Shown here: piece by piece, positions 35,061 to 44,714 of the stretch
Numbering within the stretch: position 1 is the stretch's first letter
Layout of the letters: every line of letters begins with the position of its first letter
Source of the DNA: Planktothrix sp. FACHB-1365
GTDB lineage: Bacteria; Cyanobacteriota; Cyanobacteriia; Cyanobacteriales; Microcoleaceae
Direction of reading: 5' to 3'
Assembly (NCBI RefSeq): GCF_014697575.1
Contig: NZ_JACJSC010000015.1
Span: 1 to 64,000 of the forward strand
Length of the DNA: 64,000 bases
Program-made: the position numbers and the translations under genes
Notes under the pieces: generated by a model
Database searches by the model: none
The model's input: only the letters and a program-made list of their open reading frames with translations
Told to the model about the DNA's origin: nothing

Positions 35061-36698
35061 TTATTCCTCCTCCCCAGATGAAGAATTTTGAACGGAAACA
35101 ACCGGAGCAATAGAACTTAGTTTTAACTCAGGATGATCCCCTTCCGCTTGACGACAATTCCAGTCATTTTTAAACAGTAAAACTGGACGATTCCAACTAT
35201 CTTTAACTACGGCTGCATTAAAAATCCGTCCGACTTGATTTAACGCATCCCAACCCCCTGTTACCCAACGAGCCACACTATAAGGTAAGGGATCTAATAA
35301 AGTTTCAGCACCATATTCATTTTGCAATCTAAACTGAACCACTTCAAATTGCAGTTGACCTACAGCGGCTAAAATCGGGTCACGTTTCGATTCATCGGCG
35401 GAAAACATAATTTGTACCGCCCCTTCTTCTCGCAATTCCGAAACCCCTTTATGGAATTGTTTAAACTTAGAAGGATTCGGATTTTTTAAATAGGCAAATA
35501 ATTCCGGGCTGAAACAGGGAATTCCTTCATATTCTAATTTTTTGCCCATATAAATCGTATCCCCAATGGCAAAAACCCCTGGATTATTTAATCCAATCAC
35601 ATCCCCCGGATAAGCAATTTCAATCGATTGTCGTTCTTGAGCAAATAATTTTTGGGGACGAGAAAGACGGATCACTTTTCCCGTGCGCGCATGATTAACC
35701 GTCATATCTTTTTCAAATTTTCCGGTACAAACGCGCACAAAAGCAACGCGATCTCGATGCTTGGCATCCATATTCGCTTGCAGCTTAAATACAAAACCCG
35801 TAAACTCAGGATATTCCGGTGGCATATCCCCCAAGGTACTGAGGTGAGAACCGGGTTTTAAGGCATAATCTAAGAAGGAATCTAAGAATAATTTCACCCC
35901 AAAATTCGTCATGGCACTTCCGAAGAAAACCGGGGTCATTTTACCCGAATGAATTTCATCAAAATTCAATTCTGACCCGACTTCTTCCAAGAGTTCTAAC
36001 TCTTCTTTCAACTGATAATATAGATCCTGATCTAAGTAGTTCTCAATCCGGGGATCACCTAAATCTAAAACCGTATCTAACGCTTCTCGACTTCCGTGAG
36101 CACTGCGTTCAAATAAATGAATTTGTTGTTTACGTCGATCATACACCCCTTTAAAGCGATCGCCCATGCCAATCGGCCAATTAACCGGATAGGTTTTTAA
36201 CCCTAATTCTTTTTCAATTTCATCCAGTAATTCTAAGGGTTCTCGACCCGGACGATCCATTTTATTAATAAATGTAAAAATTGGCAGACTTCGCATTTTA
36301 CAAACTTCAAAAAGTTTGCGAGTTTGCGGTTCTAATCCCTTGGCGGCATCTTCTAACATTACCGCATTATCGGCGGCTGCTAAAGTCCGATAGGTATCTT
36401 CACTAAAATCTTGGTGTCCGGGTGTATCTAGCAGATTAATCTGACAATTGTTATACTCGAACTGCAAAACTGTTGAGGTAATCGAAATTCCCCGTTGTTG
36501 CTCCATTGCCATCCAGTCTGATGTTGCATGACGTTGAGCCTTCCGTACTTTAACAGCACCTGCTTCATGAATTGCACCTCCGTAGAGGAGTAATTTTTCA
36601 GTCAGGGTCGTTTTTCCAGCATCAGGGTGAGAAATAATCGCAAAGTTACGACGTCGCTCAACCTCCGCTTGAATTTCAGTTTGGAGTTCTGTAGTCAT
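35061..36698 (-). CDS. prfC: Peptide chain release factor 3
   Basis: The 545-aa GTPase has all G motifs: [14 protein letters not shown] (P-loop), [10 protein letters not shown] (switch I), [14 protein letters not shown] (G3) and [14 protein letters not shown] (G4). The [17 protein letters not shown] run separates RF3 from EF-G. RF3 uses GTP to release RF1 or RF2 from the ribosome after peptide release. Length is slightly above E. coli RF3 (529 aa). It is monocistronic; the 186-base gap before the divergent histidine kinase should carry both promoters. The last residues ([10 protein letters not shown]) are a short acidic tail not essential to the fold. Confidence 0.96.
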   Translation of the reverse strand: MTTELQTEIQAEVERRRNFAIISHPDAGKTTLTEKLLLYGGAIHEAGAVKVRKAQRHATSDWMAMEQQRGISITSTVLQFEYNNCQINLLDTPGHQDFSEDTYRTLAAADNAVMLEDAAKGLEPQTRKLFEVCKMRSLPIFTFINKMDRPGREPLELLDEIEKELGLKTYPVNWPIGMGDRFKGVYDRRKQQIHLFERSAHGSREALDTVLDLGDPRIENYLDQDLYYQLKEELELLEEVGSELNFDEIHSGKMTPVFFGSAMTNFGVKLFLDSFLDYALKPGSHLSTLGDMPPEYPEFTGFVFKLQANMDAKHRDRVAFVRVCTGKFEKDMTVNHARTGKVIRLSRPQKLFAQERQSIEIAYPGDVIGLNNPGVFAIGDTIYMGKKLEYEGIPCFSPELFAYLKNPNPSKFKQFHKGVSELREEGAVQIMFSADESKRDPILAAVGQLQFEVVQFRLQNEYGAETLLDPLPYSVARWVTGGWDALNQVGRIFNAAVVKDSWNRPVLLFKNDWNCRQAEGDHPELKLSSIAPVVSVQNSSSGEEE

Positions 36699-36884
36699 AC
36701 TGAAGCCTAAAATCGGGGTTTTCTATCAAACTTATAATTATAGAGGCTAAAGAGGATTTTTGCTCTGTGCAGTATAATCTGCGTGTACTGTTGAGGTTAT
36801 TATCAATTATTAAGGGACGTTTTTTTGAGGTTATTATCGCTATTTTATTGTGTCTTTCTCCTTAAATAAATTTTTAAAACCGTC

Positions 36885-39617
36885 ATGAACTTGACCTGGA
36901 TGATTTCACAAAAACTGGTGGCAATGGCTTCAGGGATGTCTCAGGGTTCCTGCTACCTTTGGCAATCTCAATTCATGAAGCTTCATCTTGTTTCCGATTT
37001 GTTCATTGCCTTGGCTTATTTTTCGATCCCCATTGCATTAATTTATTTTGTTCGTCAGCGTCAAGATTTACCCTACCCTGAAGTTTTTATCCTATTTAGT
37101 GCCTTTATTTTTGCTTGTGGACTCAACCATTTAATGGCGATTTTTACCCTTTGGTATCCTCTATATTGGTTATCAGGAGGATTAAAGGCAATCACGGCTT
37201 TAATTTCAATTTTTACATCTTATAAAATTATTCCTTTAGTTCCCAAATTATTACAACTTTGCACACCTAAAGAACTTGAAGCCATCAACCAAGCGTTAAC
37301 GACAACCCAACAGCGTTATCAATCTTTAATGGAAGCTTGTCCAGTGGGTTTGTTTGAAACGGATGTAACGGGACGCTGTTTATATGTGAATGAATATGGA
37401 TGTCGAATTACCGGACAGCAACCTTCAGATGCGTTAAATAGAGGTTGGGTTGATGGCATTTATCCTGATGATCGAGAACGGTTAATTGAGGAATGGTTAA
37501 ATGCGATTCAAAATCAACAATCCTTTTCTTCAGAATATCGTTTAAAATCATTAGATCAAAGCGGGGTTTGGGTCTTAGGTCAAGCGGTTCCGATCAAAGA
37601 TCCGTTGGGGAATGTAACGGGATATATTGGCACGCTCACAGATATTCATGATCGCAAAAAAGTAGAGGAAGCACTACAAAAATCTCAACAAATGCTGCAA
37701 TTAATTATGAATACGATCCCGCAACGAATTTTTTGGAAAGATCGCAATTCTGTGTATCAAGGGTGTAATTTACAAGTCGCTTTGGATGCGGGGTTTAAGT
37801 CTCCTGAAGATTTGATTGGAAAAACAGATTACGATTTCCCTGCGAGTTTAAGTGAAATTGAACATTATCGCAAAGTTGATCAAGAAGTCATGGAAACGAA
37901 TACCCCTCGTTATCGAATTATCGAAACTTTATTGAATGCCAATGGTCAACAATGTTGGATAGAAACTAATAAAATTCCCCTGCATGATCCAGAGGGAAAT
38001 GTGGTGGGAATTTTAGGAACTTATGAAGATATTACAGAACGAAAAGTTGCGGAAGAATTATTAGCACAATCGGAATTTAGGTTCCGACAATTGGCTCAAC
38101 AGGAAAAATTAATTAATCATTTAGCCAACCAAATTCGGAATTCTTTAGATTTGAAAACAATTTTAGAAACAACCGTTTTGCAAGTTTGGGAGTTAATGAA
38201 GGTTGATCGCTGCTATTTTTGTTGGTATCGCCGGGAAGAAATGAATTTTAATTCTGTTTATTCTAATCCGTCTCAACCCTATTTTACTCCGGCTTATTGG
38301 GAAATTGTAACGGAAGCTAAAGATCCGGCTTTTGCCAATATTGTTGGTCGCTATTCTTTAGAAGAAGTTGGGGTTTGGTCACAGCAATATTTGGATTTAA
38401 ACATGGGACGAATTAATCATGTTGTTAATCTCCCTGATTCTCAAGAAAAATCCTGTTTACTTCAGTTTGGATTTGTGTCTGTTCTGTCTCTTCCTATTCA
38501 AACCCAAATGGGAGAAATTGGGGTTTTAGTCTGTGCTAATCATCAGGAACCTCGATGCTGGACTGATTCAGAAGTGGAATTATTACAGGCGGTGACGGCG
38601 CAAGTGGCGATCGCAATTAATCAAGCCCAACTTTATAGCCAAACCCGTGAAGCAGCGGCGTTAGCAAAAGCTCAAACCTTAGAATTAGAAACAACGTTAA
38701 AGAAATTACAACAAACTCAAGCCCATTTAATTCAAACGGAAAAGATGTCTTCTTTGGGTCAGTTGGTGGCGGGTGTCGCCCATGAAATTAATAATCCGAT
38801 TAATTTTATTTACGGAAATGTGGATTATGCAACTCAATATATGGAGGATTTATTAAGTTTAATTGAACTGTATCAACAGCATTATTCTGAACCTGTTTCT
38901 GTTATTCAAGAGGCAATAGAAACGGTTGATTTAGAATTTTTAAAACGGGATTTACCTAAACTCTTAAGTTCGATGAAAGCGGGAGCAAGTCGCATTCAGC
39001 AAATTGTTTTATCCTTACGCAATTTTTCTCGTTTAGATGAATCTTCTGTGAAAAAGGTGAATTTGCATGAAGGTTTAGAAAATACCTTATTAATTCTCCA
39101 AAATCGCTTATCAGAAGCTGGGGGACAAGAAATGATTCAGGTGATTAAAAATTATGGTAATTTACCCTTGATTGAATGTTATGCAGGTCAAATTAATCAA
39201 GTTTTTATGAATTTACTAACGAATGCGATTGATGCGGTTCAGGAGCGAAGATTGGAACGGGATGAGGCTCTTTTTTCTCAATCTTCTGAGGAGGAGATTG
39301 ATTTTAATTCATTAAATTCTTGGCAACCTAGGATTACCATTACCACTGAAATTAGTCAAAATGAACAGGTTATTATCCGTATTACTGATAATGGGATGGG
39401 AATGACGGAAGCCGTTAAAACTAAATTATTTGATCCCTTCTTTACAACAAAACCTGTCGGAAAAGGGACGGGTTTAGGATTAGCTATTAGCTATCAAATT
39501 GTTGTGGAAAGACATCAGGGTCAATTGAAGTGTTCGTCTCAAGTCAGAGAAGGCTCAGAGTTTACCGTTGAGATTCCGATTCAACAATACAAAAATTTTA
39601 CACTTGATCAAAATTAA
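36885..39617 (+). CDS. Ethylene-receptor-like sensor histidine kinase (EBD-PAS-PAS-GAF-HisKA-HATPase)
   Basis: Residues 30-125 of 910 form a three-helix membrane domain closely like plant ETR1. SDLFIALAYFSIPIALIYF gives D38, Y45 and P49; ACGLNHL gives C78 and H82. These equal ETR1 D25, Y32, P36, C65 and H69, each shifted by exactly 13, and C65/H69 hold the copper that binds ethylene. Two PAS domains (about 142-258 and 265-392), a GAF domain (about 415-590), the phospho-His in GVAHEINNP (H633) and an ATPase (NLLTNAID, KGTGLGLAISYQIV) follow. Synechocystis SynEtr1 (slr1212) has a similar layout. Its response partner is not adjacent. Its 3' end overlaps the convergent Uma2 gene by 20 bases. Confidence 0.92.
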   Translation: MNLTWMISQKLVAMASGMSQGSCYLWQSQFMKLHLVSDLFIALAYFSIPIALIYFVRQRQDLPYPEVFILFSAFIFACGLNHLMAIFTLWYPLYWLSGGLKAITALISIFTSYKIIPLVPKLLQLCTPKELEAINQALTTTQQRYQSLMEACPVGLFETDVTGRCLYVNEYGCRITGQQPSDALNRGWVDGIYPDDRERLIEEWLNAIQNQQSFSSEYRLKSLDQSGVWVLGQAVPIKDPLGNVTGYIGTLTDIHDRKKVEEALQKSQQMLQLIMNTIPQRIFWKDRNSVYQGCNLQVALDAGFKSPEDLIGKTDYDFPASLSEIEHYRKVDQEVMETNTPRYRIIETLLNANGQQCWIETNKIPLHDPEGNVVGILGTYEDITERKVAEELLAQSEFRFRQLAQQEKLINHLANQIRNSLDLKTILETTVLQVWELMKVDRCYFCWYRREEMNFNSVYSNPSQPYFTPAYWEIVTEAKDPAFANIVGRYSLEEVGVWSQQYLDLNMGRINHVVNLPDSQEKSCLLQFGFVSVLSLPIQTQMGEIGVLVCANHQEPRCWTDSEVELLQAVTAQVAIAINQAQLYSQTREAAALAKAQTLELETTLKKLQQTQAHLIQTEKMSSLGQLVAGVAHEINNPINFIYGNVDYATQYMEDLLSLIELYQQHYSEPVSVIQEAIETVDLEFLKRDLPKLLSSMKAGASRIQQIVLSLRNFSRLDESSVKKVNLHEGLENTLLILQNRLSEAGGQEMIQVIKNYGNLPLIECYAGQINQVFMNLLTNAIDAVQERRLERDEALFSQSSEEEIDFNSLNSWQPRITITTEISQNEQVIIRITDNGMGMTEAVKTKLFDPFFTTKPVGKGTGLGLAISYQIVVERHQGQLKCSSQVREGSEFTVEIPIQQYKNFTLDQN

Positions 39618-40173
39618 TCCCTTCATATAGAAGTTCCATTGGACACTCAAACTCTATGCTTTTTAATGCGATTACATCCCCATTTTCATACCCATAATAA
39701 TACCACATTTTCCCTTCTCCTCGATGATAAACTTCAACAGAAATGGATTCTGAATCAATTAACATATATTCTTGTAAACTCGAAATTTGGCGATAATATT
39801 TGAGTTTTTTTGTACAATCATAACTAGCGGTACTAGGAGAAAGAACTTCAACAATAACTTTAGGGTTTTGAATAAACTTACGAGATTTTAAGTCTTCAGG
39901 ATCACAAGTTATAACTAAATCTGGATAAAAATAGCGACTGTTTTGATGAGTCTGAACTTTCACATCTGAGACATTAACTCGACAGCCTCTTTGACGCAAA
40001 TGAGGTCTAAGGGCAGTATATAAGTTGAGAGCAATGTCATTATGAGGAATACTACCCCCTGTCATCGCTAAAATTTTGCCATCAACATATTCATGACGAA
40101 GTTCCTGTGTGGCTTCCCATTCTAGGTATGCTTCCACCGTCATTTTTTGGGGATATTGGGGTTCAGAAATCAT
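39598..40173 (-). CDS. Uma2 family (DUF820) putative endonuclease
   Basis: The 191-aa protein is a standard-length Uma2 member: MTVEAYLEWEATQELRHEY at the start, GSIPHNDIALNLYTALRPHL, FYPDLVITCDPEDL with the metal-binding Asp, and VIVEVLSPSTASYDCTKKL with Glu, then EYMLIDSESISVEVY. The PD-(D/E)XK-type residues look intact. The physiological role of the family is not established despite its abundance in cyanobacteria. Unlike the copy at 26254 it has no coiled-coil tail. The stop overlaps the end of the ethylene-receptor-like kinase. Confidence 0.88.
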   Translation of the reverse strand: MISEPQYPQKMTVEAYLEWEATQELRHEYVDGKILAMTGGSIPHNDIALNLYTALRPHLRQRGCRVNVSDVKVQTHQNSRYFYPDLVITCDPEDLKSRKFIQNPKVIVEVLSPSTASYDCTKKLKYYRQISSLQEYMLIDSESISVEVYHRGEGKMWYYYGYENGDVIALKSIEFECPMELLYEGINFDQV

Positions 40174-40276
40174 AATTTTTTACTCTCTCAATCTAGGGTA
40201 TTGAATGACTATCTCCTGATCATATTAACATGGCTTAACTCAATTTTACTCAACATTTTGGTATCCTATGATTAAG

Positions 40277-40996
40277 TTATTCTTCATCTATCCAATGCCA
40301 AAATTTAAACTGATAATTGATGCCCTCAATGGCTAAGGTTGCTCTATAATTTTCTGGGGTTTCAATGGTTTTTAATGTCCAATTTTTGGCAATTTCTGAA
40401 TTTTGGGAAATCTTCAAAATTTGTAAGACTGAACTTAAAGGCGTTTTAATTTCAATATCCTGTAACCCCACTAAGCCTTCTCCCGTTGCTTTTAAATAAG
40501 CTTCTTTGCACGTCCAGAGTTGAAAAAATCCAGCATCTTGTTCTTCTAACTGTAAAGAATTTAACCATTGATATTCCGAATCACAAAAAAAGCGTTTAGC
40601 TAAAGATAAGATTTCAATTTTACGAATATATTCAATATCTACACCGATATTTTTTTCTAAGGCGATCGCATAAATAGCTTTTCCATAAGAATGAGATAAA
40701 TTAAAGTGTAGGGGTAAGGGATTTTGATCTAAACTAGGTTTTCCTTTGGAACTATACTTAAATTTAATCTCTGCTGGTGATAAAGTTAAATACTGACTTA
40801 GAATCCTTCTTAGGGTTCCCCGTGCGATGATAAATGCTTGTTGATCTTTTTCAAACTTAAAGCGTTCAGCCCGTTTTTTTTCATCAGCAGAAAGAATCGT
40901 TTGGTAAAATTGAAGAGATGAAAGCGATCGCTTCAGGTTTGTTTGCCAAACATGAATACTTTGAGAAGATAACTGAAAATATAAATGACTATCCAT
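40277..40996 (-). CDS. 4'-phosphopantetheinyl transferase (Sfp/HetI type)
   Basis: The 239-aa enzyme has the Sfp-type motifs: FNLSHSYGKAIYAI, GVDIEYIRKIE with the Mg-binding Asp and Glu, and FQLWTCKEAYLKATGEGL with WxxKEA. It moves phosphopantetheine from CoA to acyl carrier proteins of fatty-acid, polyketide and peptide synthases. Many cyanobacteria have a single Sfp-type enzyme, so this may serve all carrier proteins. Its start overlaps the end of the response regulator gene by 8 bases, implying translational coupling, an odd partnership. No synthase genes lie nearby. Confidence 0.92.
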   Translation of the reverse strand: MDSHLYFQLSSQSIHVWQTNLKRSLSSLQFYQTILSADEKKRAERFKFEKDQQAFIIARGTLRRILSQYLTLSPAEIKFKYSSKGKPSLDQNPLPLHFNLSHSYGKAIYAIALEKNIGVDIEYIRKIEILSLAKRFFCDSEYQWLNSLQLEEQDAGFFQLWTCKEAYLKATGEGLVGLQDIEIKTPLSSVLQILKISQNSEIAKNWTLKTIETPENYRATLAIEGINYQFKFWHWIDEE

Positions 40997-43358
40997 TACG
41001 ATGATGAACCTGTTGATATAATTGTTGTAATGTTTGTCCTTGGGTAGGAAATTCTGTAATTTTCACCTCACAAACAACTTGAAATCGTTGTCCTTCCAAG
41101 GTGGTAAAAACCTGCTGTCGGAGAGAAATTAAGATATCAGATAGGTGTTCCTGAGCTTCTGCTTGAGTTAACCCCGGCATTCCGACGACAAATTCCCCAT
41201 TTCCCCAATATCCAATTGTTTCAACTCCAACCGTAGTCATTCCTTGAAATAAACGCCCCCACCGTTGCAAAACTTGATAGCCAATCAAATGCCCATATTC
41301 AAGATTAATATCATGCAGTTGACTAAAACTTAATACTCCCAAAGAAAACGGTTGTTCTAATTGTTGACATTTCTGGATTTGTTGTTCTAATTCTTGACTA
41401 GACTGGAGATAATTTGCTAACCCTGTGATCGGATCTTTTGTAGACAATGTTTGTAATAATCGAGTCCGTTCTAAACGGTTAGTAATGCGAGTCAATAGTT
41501 CTGGCCCCATAACCGGTTTGCTCACATAATCATCCGCCCCCGCCGCAAATACCTGTTGAATCGTTTTACTATCACAATGGGCCGTGAGAAATACAATCGG
41601 TAATCCTTGCCAATGGGGATCAGCCCGAACCGTTTGGCAAAGTTCTATTCCACTAACCGGAGACATTTCCACATCTAAAATTAATAAATCCGGTGAAACA
41701 GAGTTCAAAACCTCCCAAAACCGCAGGGGGTCAATGAGTCCCGTCATTCTTATCCTCCAAGGCTCTAAAACGGGCCGCAAGGTGGCTAAAAATAACGGGT
41801 CATCATCGACGACCAAAACGTTGACTTTGGAGTGCGGAGAGGCGTGTAACAGTTGGCTGGTGGCTTCCCAAATTTGGGTTGGGGTAACAGGTTTAACGAA
41901 GATTCTGCGACCCCCTGCACGAGCGACCGTGACTCGATCCATTAAACCTTCTGTGGAGGTTAGGACTAAGACGGGAATGGGAGGAGTACGTTTGGCTAAA
42001 TCTATAATCAGTTGGGATCGGTCTTCGGCTTTAATATTGGGATAGTCATTGAAGACAACAACCTCTGGAGTATTGATATTTAACCAAGTTTTTGCCTCTA
42101 CTAAGGTGGGAATTTGTTGCCAAGCTAACCCCATAGAATCTGCTAAAGATTGCAAAGCTTTTCCGAATTCAAGATCGGAATCAATTAATAATAGGCGAGG
42201 GGAAATCTCGGAAACTGAATATTCAGGTAAGGAATTCACATTGGGGGAGAGATTGATTTCTAAATTCGGGGGGGTTGAGGTCGGGAAAGACAGAGGAGAT
42301 TGATCGGGTTCAGACATTGAGTGAGGCAGTAACTTTTCTAATTCGTGAATGTAGGAGTGTAAGAGTTGGATTTGCTCAAAGGTTAGGGGCTGATCTCCTT
42401 CTAAATTCTGTTCAATTTTTTGAGCAATTTCTGTCCCTTGTTCTAGGTCAAACATTCCAAGGACTCCGGCTAATTTATGGGCGGCTTGTTCGGCGGCATT
42501 ACGCAGGGAAGGAAGCAGGGTATTTGTGGTTAAGGCGATCGCTAAATGTTGCAAAATCGCTAACCGTTCTATTAATAAATCTTGATATTGATTCCAGAGT
42601 TTTTCTTTGGCTTGGTTAAACTGTTGTTCTAGGGAAATCTCAATTGCAGGCTGAGGAGAATCAACAGAAACAGAGGGCGTTGTTTGGAGTTTTGCACTGA
42701 GACGATAACCCAACCCATAAACATTTTCAATCCACTCCGCCGCACCAACCGCTTTTAATTTTTGTCTCAATCCTTTAATATGAGCTTTAACACTTTCTTC
42801 TTGGGGTGGATCATCAAAACTCCACAAATATTCAATCAATTCAGCCCGACTAAAAACCCGCGCGGGGTTTCGCATTAATAATTCTAATAAACTATATTCT
42901 TTGGGGGTCAGGGTAATGGGTTGATGGGCATAATGAACTTGACAAGTTACCGGATTCAGTTGTAAATTTCCAATTTCTAAGATAGAGGAATGGGAAACCT
43001 CGCCTCGTCGTAATAAAGCCCGAACTCTCGCTTGAAATTCGGCAATATCAATCGGTTTAATTAAATAATCATCAGCACCCGCATCTAAACCTCGGATGCG
43101 CTCGCTTGTTCCGTCTTTAGCGGTTATTAATAAAATCGGGATGGTACTGCCTTGATAACGTAATTTTTGACACAGCGTAATGCCGTCTAATTTCGGTAAT
43201 CCTACATCAATGACAATTAAGTTATAAGTGGTACTTTGAGCATATTCCCACCCCATTTGACCATCTTCAGCTTGATCGACAATATAACGCTGGTTGGTTA
43301 AAGATTGTACCAACATTGATGCAAAAATTGGATCATCTTCGATCAACAAAATTTTCAT
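40989..43358 (-). CDS. Multidomain response regulator: REC-wHTH-Hpt-REC-REC-GGDEF(degenerate)
   Basis: In 789 residues I see six modules. REC1 (1-118) has phospho-acceptor D51 in LIVIDVGLPKLDG. An OmpR-type winged helix (about 128-222) has TLTPKEYSLLELLMRNP. An Hpt-like domain (about 250-345) has its His in AAHKLAGVLGMF. REC2 (about 388-500) reads VVVFNDYPN where the acceptor Asp should be, so it is probably a pseudo-receiver. REC3 (about 515-630) keeps D in LLILDVEMSPVSG. The GGDEF-like end (about 640-789) has GNGEF for GGDEF and likely cannot make cyclic-di-GMP. It resembles Rre/RpaB-like hybrid regulators of cyanobacteria. It is co-transcribed with the PPTase gene. Confidence 0.87.
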   Translation of the reverse strand: MKILLIEDDPIFASMLVQSLTNQRYIVDQAEDGQMGWEYAQSTTYNLIVIDVGLPKLDGITLCQKLRYQGSTIPILLITAKDGTSERIRGLDAGADDYLIKPIDIAEFQARVRALLRRGEVSHSSILEIGNLQLNPVTCQVHYAHQPITLTPKEYSLLELLMRNPARVFSRAELIEYLWSFDDPPQEESVKAHIKGLRQKLKAVGAAEWIENVYGLGYRLSAKLQTTPSVSVDSPQPAIEISLEQQFNQAKEKLWNQYQDLLIERLAILQHLAIALTTNTLLPSLRNAAEQAAHKLAGVLGMFDLEQGTEIAQKIEQNLEGDQPLTFEQIQLLHSYIHELEKLLPHSMSEPDQSPLSFPTSTPPNLEINLSPNVNSLPEYSVSEISPRLLLIDSDLEFGKALQSLADSMGLAWQQIPTLVEAKTWLNINTPEVVVFNDYPNIKAEDRSQLIIDLAKRTPPIPVLVLTSTEGLMDRVTVARAGGRRIFVKPVTPTQIWEATSQLLHASPHSKVNVLVVDDDPLFLATLRPVLEPWRIRMTGLIDPLRFWEVLNSVSPDLLILDVEMSPVSGIELCQTVRADPHWQGLPIVFLTAHCDSKTIQQVFAAGADDYVSKPVMGPELLTRITNRLERTRLLQTLSTKDPITGLANYLQSSQELEQQIQKCQQLEQPFSLGVLSFSQLHDINLEYGHLIGYQVLQRWGRLFQGMTTVGVETIGYWGNGEFVVGMPGLTQAEAQEHLSDILISLRQQVFTTLEGQRFQVVCEVKITEFPTQGQTLQQLYQQVHHRNG

Positions 43359-43698
43359 GGTGAGTTTAATCTTTCCCTTGAAATGCGATACCTTCCCGAC
43401 TTTTTCCCGATCCTACCTTAACTTTAGATTTGAGAATTCCTTCTGACTCCAACTCAAACGGTTTTTCTCGGTTTATTCTCCAGTGTAACGTACCTGTAGA
43501 TAGGCGTTATCTTGGGTTCTACATTGAGAAGAAGCAAGGAAATTAATTCCTCACTTCTTCTCAATTCCTATCTTATCTTAACGGGATCTTCCTCTAGTCT
43601 CCAATTATTCTGTCTTGATTTTGATAAATTGCCGATCATTAAACCTTGACTAGAGTGGATTTTCCCAGTTTTGAACAGATGCTGAGGAGCCATTAGAA
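43359..43698. other. Divergent promoter region with hairpin 43524-43564
   Basis: No gene is seen. TTGAGAAGAAG (43524-43534) and CTTCTTCTCAA (43554-43564) form a perfect 11-bp stem, and AGGAA/TTCCT inside it extends the fold. It lies between two divergent genes, so it is not an end-of-gene terminator; an operator or leader structure is possible. Confidence 0.5.
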
Positions 43699-44076
43699 AT
43701 GTTCCAGATTCCTTTACCACCAACCTTACCCATCAGTCGATTATTTACAGCCTTCTTAGTTCTTCCCCTCGTGATGTTTCATAGTCAACGCGCGATCGCT
43801 GATAAGTCTGATTTTGTGATTGCCAATAACAGTAGTAAAATGGTAACAGAACTCTATCTGTCTGATTCGAGCCTTGATAATTGGGAATATGACATTTTGC
43901 AAACCGATGTGTTACCAACGGGGCAAAGTGTTCAAGTTGTATTCTCTGATCCTAACTCGGCTCGGTGTTTTTACGATATTCGTGTTGTATTTGCTGATGG
44001 GCAAATCTGGGAAGACTACCAGATTAATGTCTGTAGGAATAATCTTTACACCTTTGTTGATCCCACTCAAACTTAA
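43699..44076 (+). CDS. Hypothetical secreted protein
   Basis: The 125-aa product has a signal peptide (residues about 1-35, with hydrophobic LFTAFLVLPLVMF and a possible Ala-type cleavage in HSQRAIADK). The mature part (about 90 aa) carries FVIANNSSKMVTELYLSDS, SDPNSARCFYDIRVVFADG and a second Cys near the end. The pattern ...NNSS..I..LY.S... resembles small beta-sandwich periplasmic proteins of cyanobacteria (argininosuccinate-lyase-annotated in error in some genomes), with the two cysteines perhaps forming a disulfide. Role unknown. Confidence 0.65.
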   Translation: MFQIPLPPTLPISRLFTAFLVLPLVMFHSQRAIADKSDFVIANNSSKMVTELYLSDSSLDNWEYDILQTDVLPTGQSVQVVFSDPNSARCFYDIRVVFADGQIWEDYQINVCRNNLYTFVDPTQT

Positions 44077-44145
44077 TATTAATTGTTTTAGGTTTGAGTG
44101 ATTAACGTTGACTCCTTATCTCAAAAATTCTTCTAACTAAATCCT

Positions 44146-44625
44146 ATGATTCATCACCTTTCTATTCCGGCTAAAAATCCCCGTCAAGTCGCTGAAGTTC
44201 TAGCCAAGATTTCTCAAGGAAAATTTGCTCCTTTTCCCCCCCATCCGGGTAGTTATTTTGTGTTAATGTTAGATGAATATGGAACCGCCATTGAGGTCTA
44301 TCCCTTCGGCACAGAATTAACACCGGGAACCGGATCTCAAGATGTTCTATTTACCCATAATGCTTGGGGTTCTAACTATAGTGCAACCCATCTAGCTCTT
44401 TCTGTTCCGATTACTCAAGAGGAAATTGAAACCATTGCGGCCGAAAACGAATGGCGTGCGGTTCGTTGTAATCGAGACAATGCTTTTGATGTCATAGAAT
44501 TTTGGGTAGAAAATCAATTTTTAATTGAACTTTTACCTCCAGAATTTGCCCAAAAATATTTATCCTTTATGCAACCCCATCAAATTGAGCAATTTCTAGC
44601 GGCTGCTACTGTTTCGACACCTTGA
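44146..44625 (+). CDS. Conserved hypothetical protein, VOC-fold-like
   Basis: The 159-aa product starts MIHHLSIPAKNPRQVAEVL and has THLALSVPITQEEIETIA in its second half. HHLSI and THLAL are spaced like the paired metal-binding strands of glyoxalase/VOC-fold domains, and FVLMLDEYGTAIEVYPFG supplies a possible third ligand Glu. Many cyanobacteria carry similar proteins of unknown substrate. A heptamer array begins 2 bases after its stop codon, so its 3' UTR is repetitive. Confidence 0.6.
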   Translation: MIHHLSIPAKNPRQVAEVLAKISQGKFAPFPPHPGSYFVLMLDEYGTAIEVYPFGTELTPGTGSQDVLFTHNAWGSNYSATHLALSVPITQEEIETIAAENEWRAVRCNRDNAFDVIEFWVENQFLIELLPPEFAQKYLSFMQPHQIEQFLAAATVSTP

Positions 44626-44626
44626 A

Positions 44627-44689
44627 TCAGTTATCAGTTATCAGTTATCAGTTATCAGTTATCAGTTATCAGTTATCAGTTGTTAGTTA
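44627..44689. repeat. Heptamer array TCAGTTA, nine units
   Basis: Seven exact TCAGTTA units followed by TCAGTTG and TTAGTTA start right after the stop of the VOC-like gene. Related arrays are at 49528-49592 and, inverted, 58165-58199. Short tandemly repeated heptamers are a known feature of cyanobacterial genomes. Confidence 0.95.
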
Positions 44690-44714
44690 ATAACTCAACA
44701 AGGAAATAACTTTG

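Noticed and set aside
41584-42619. Several forward-strand frames opposite the response regulator
   Set aside because: Antisense shadows of a gene with clear REC, wHTH and Hpt domains.
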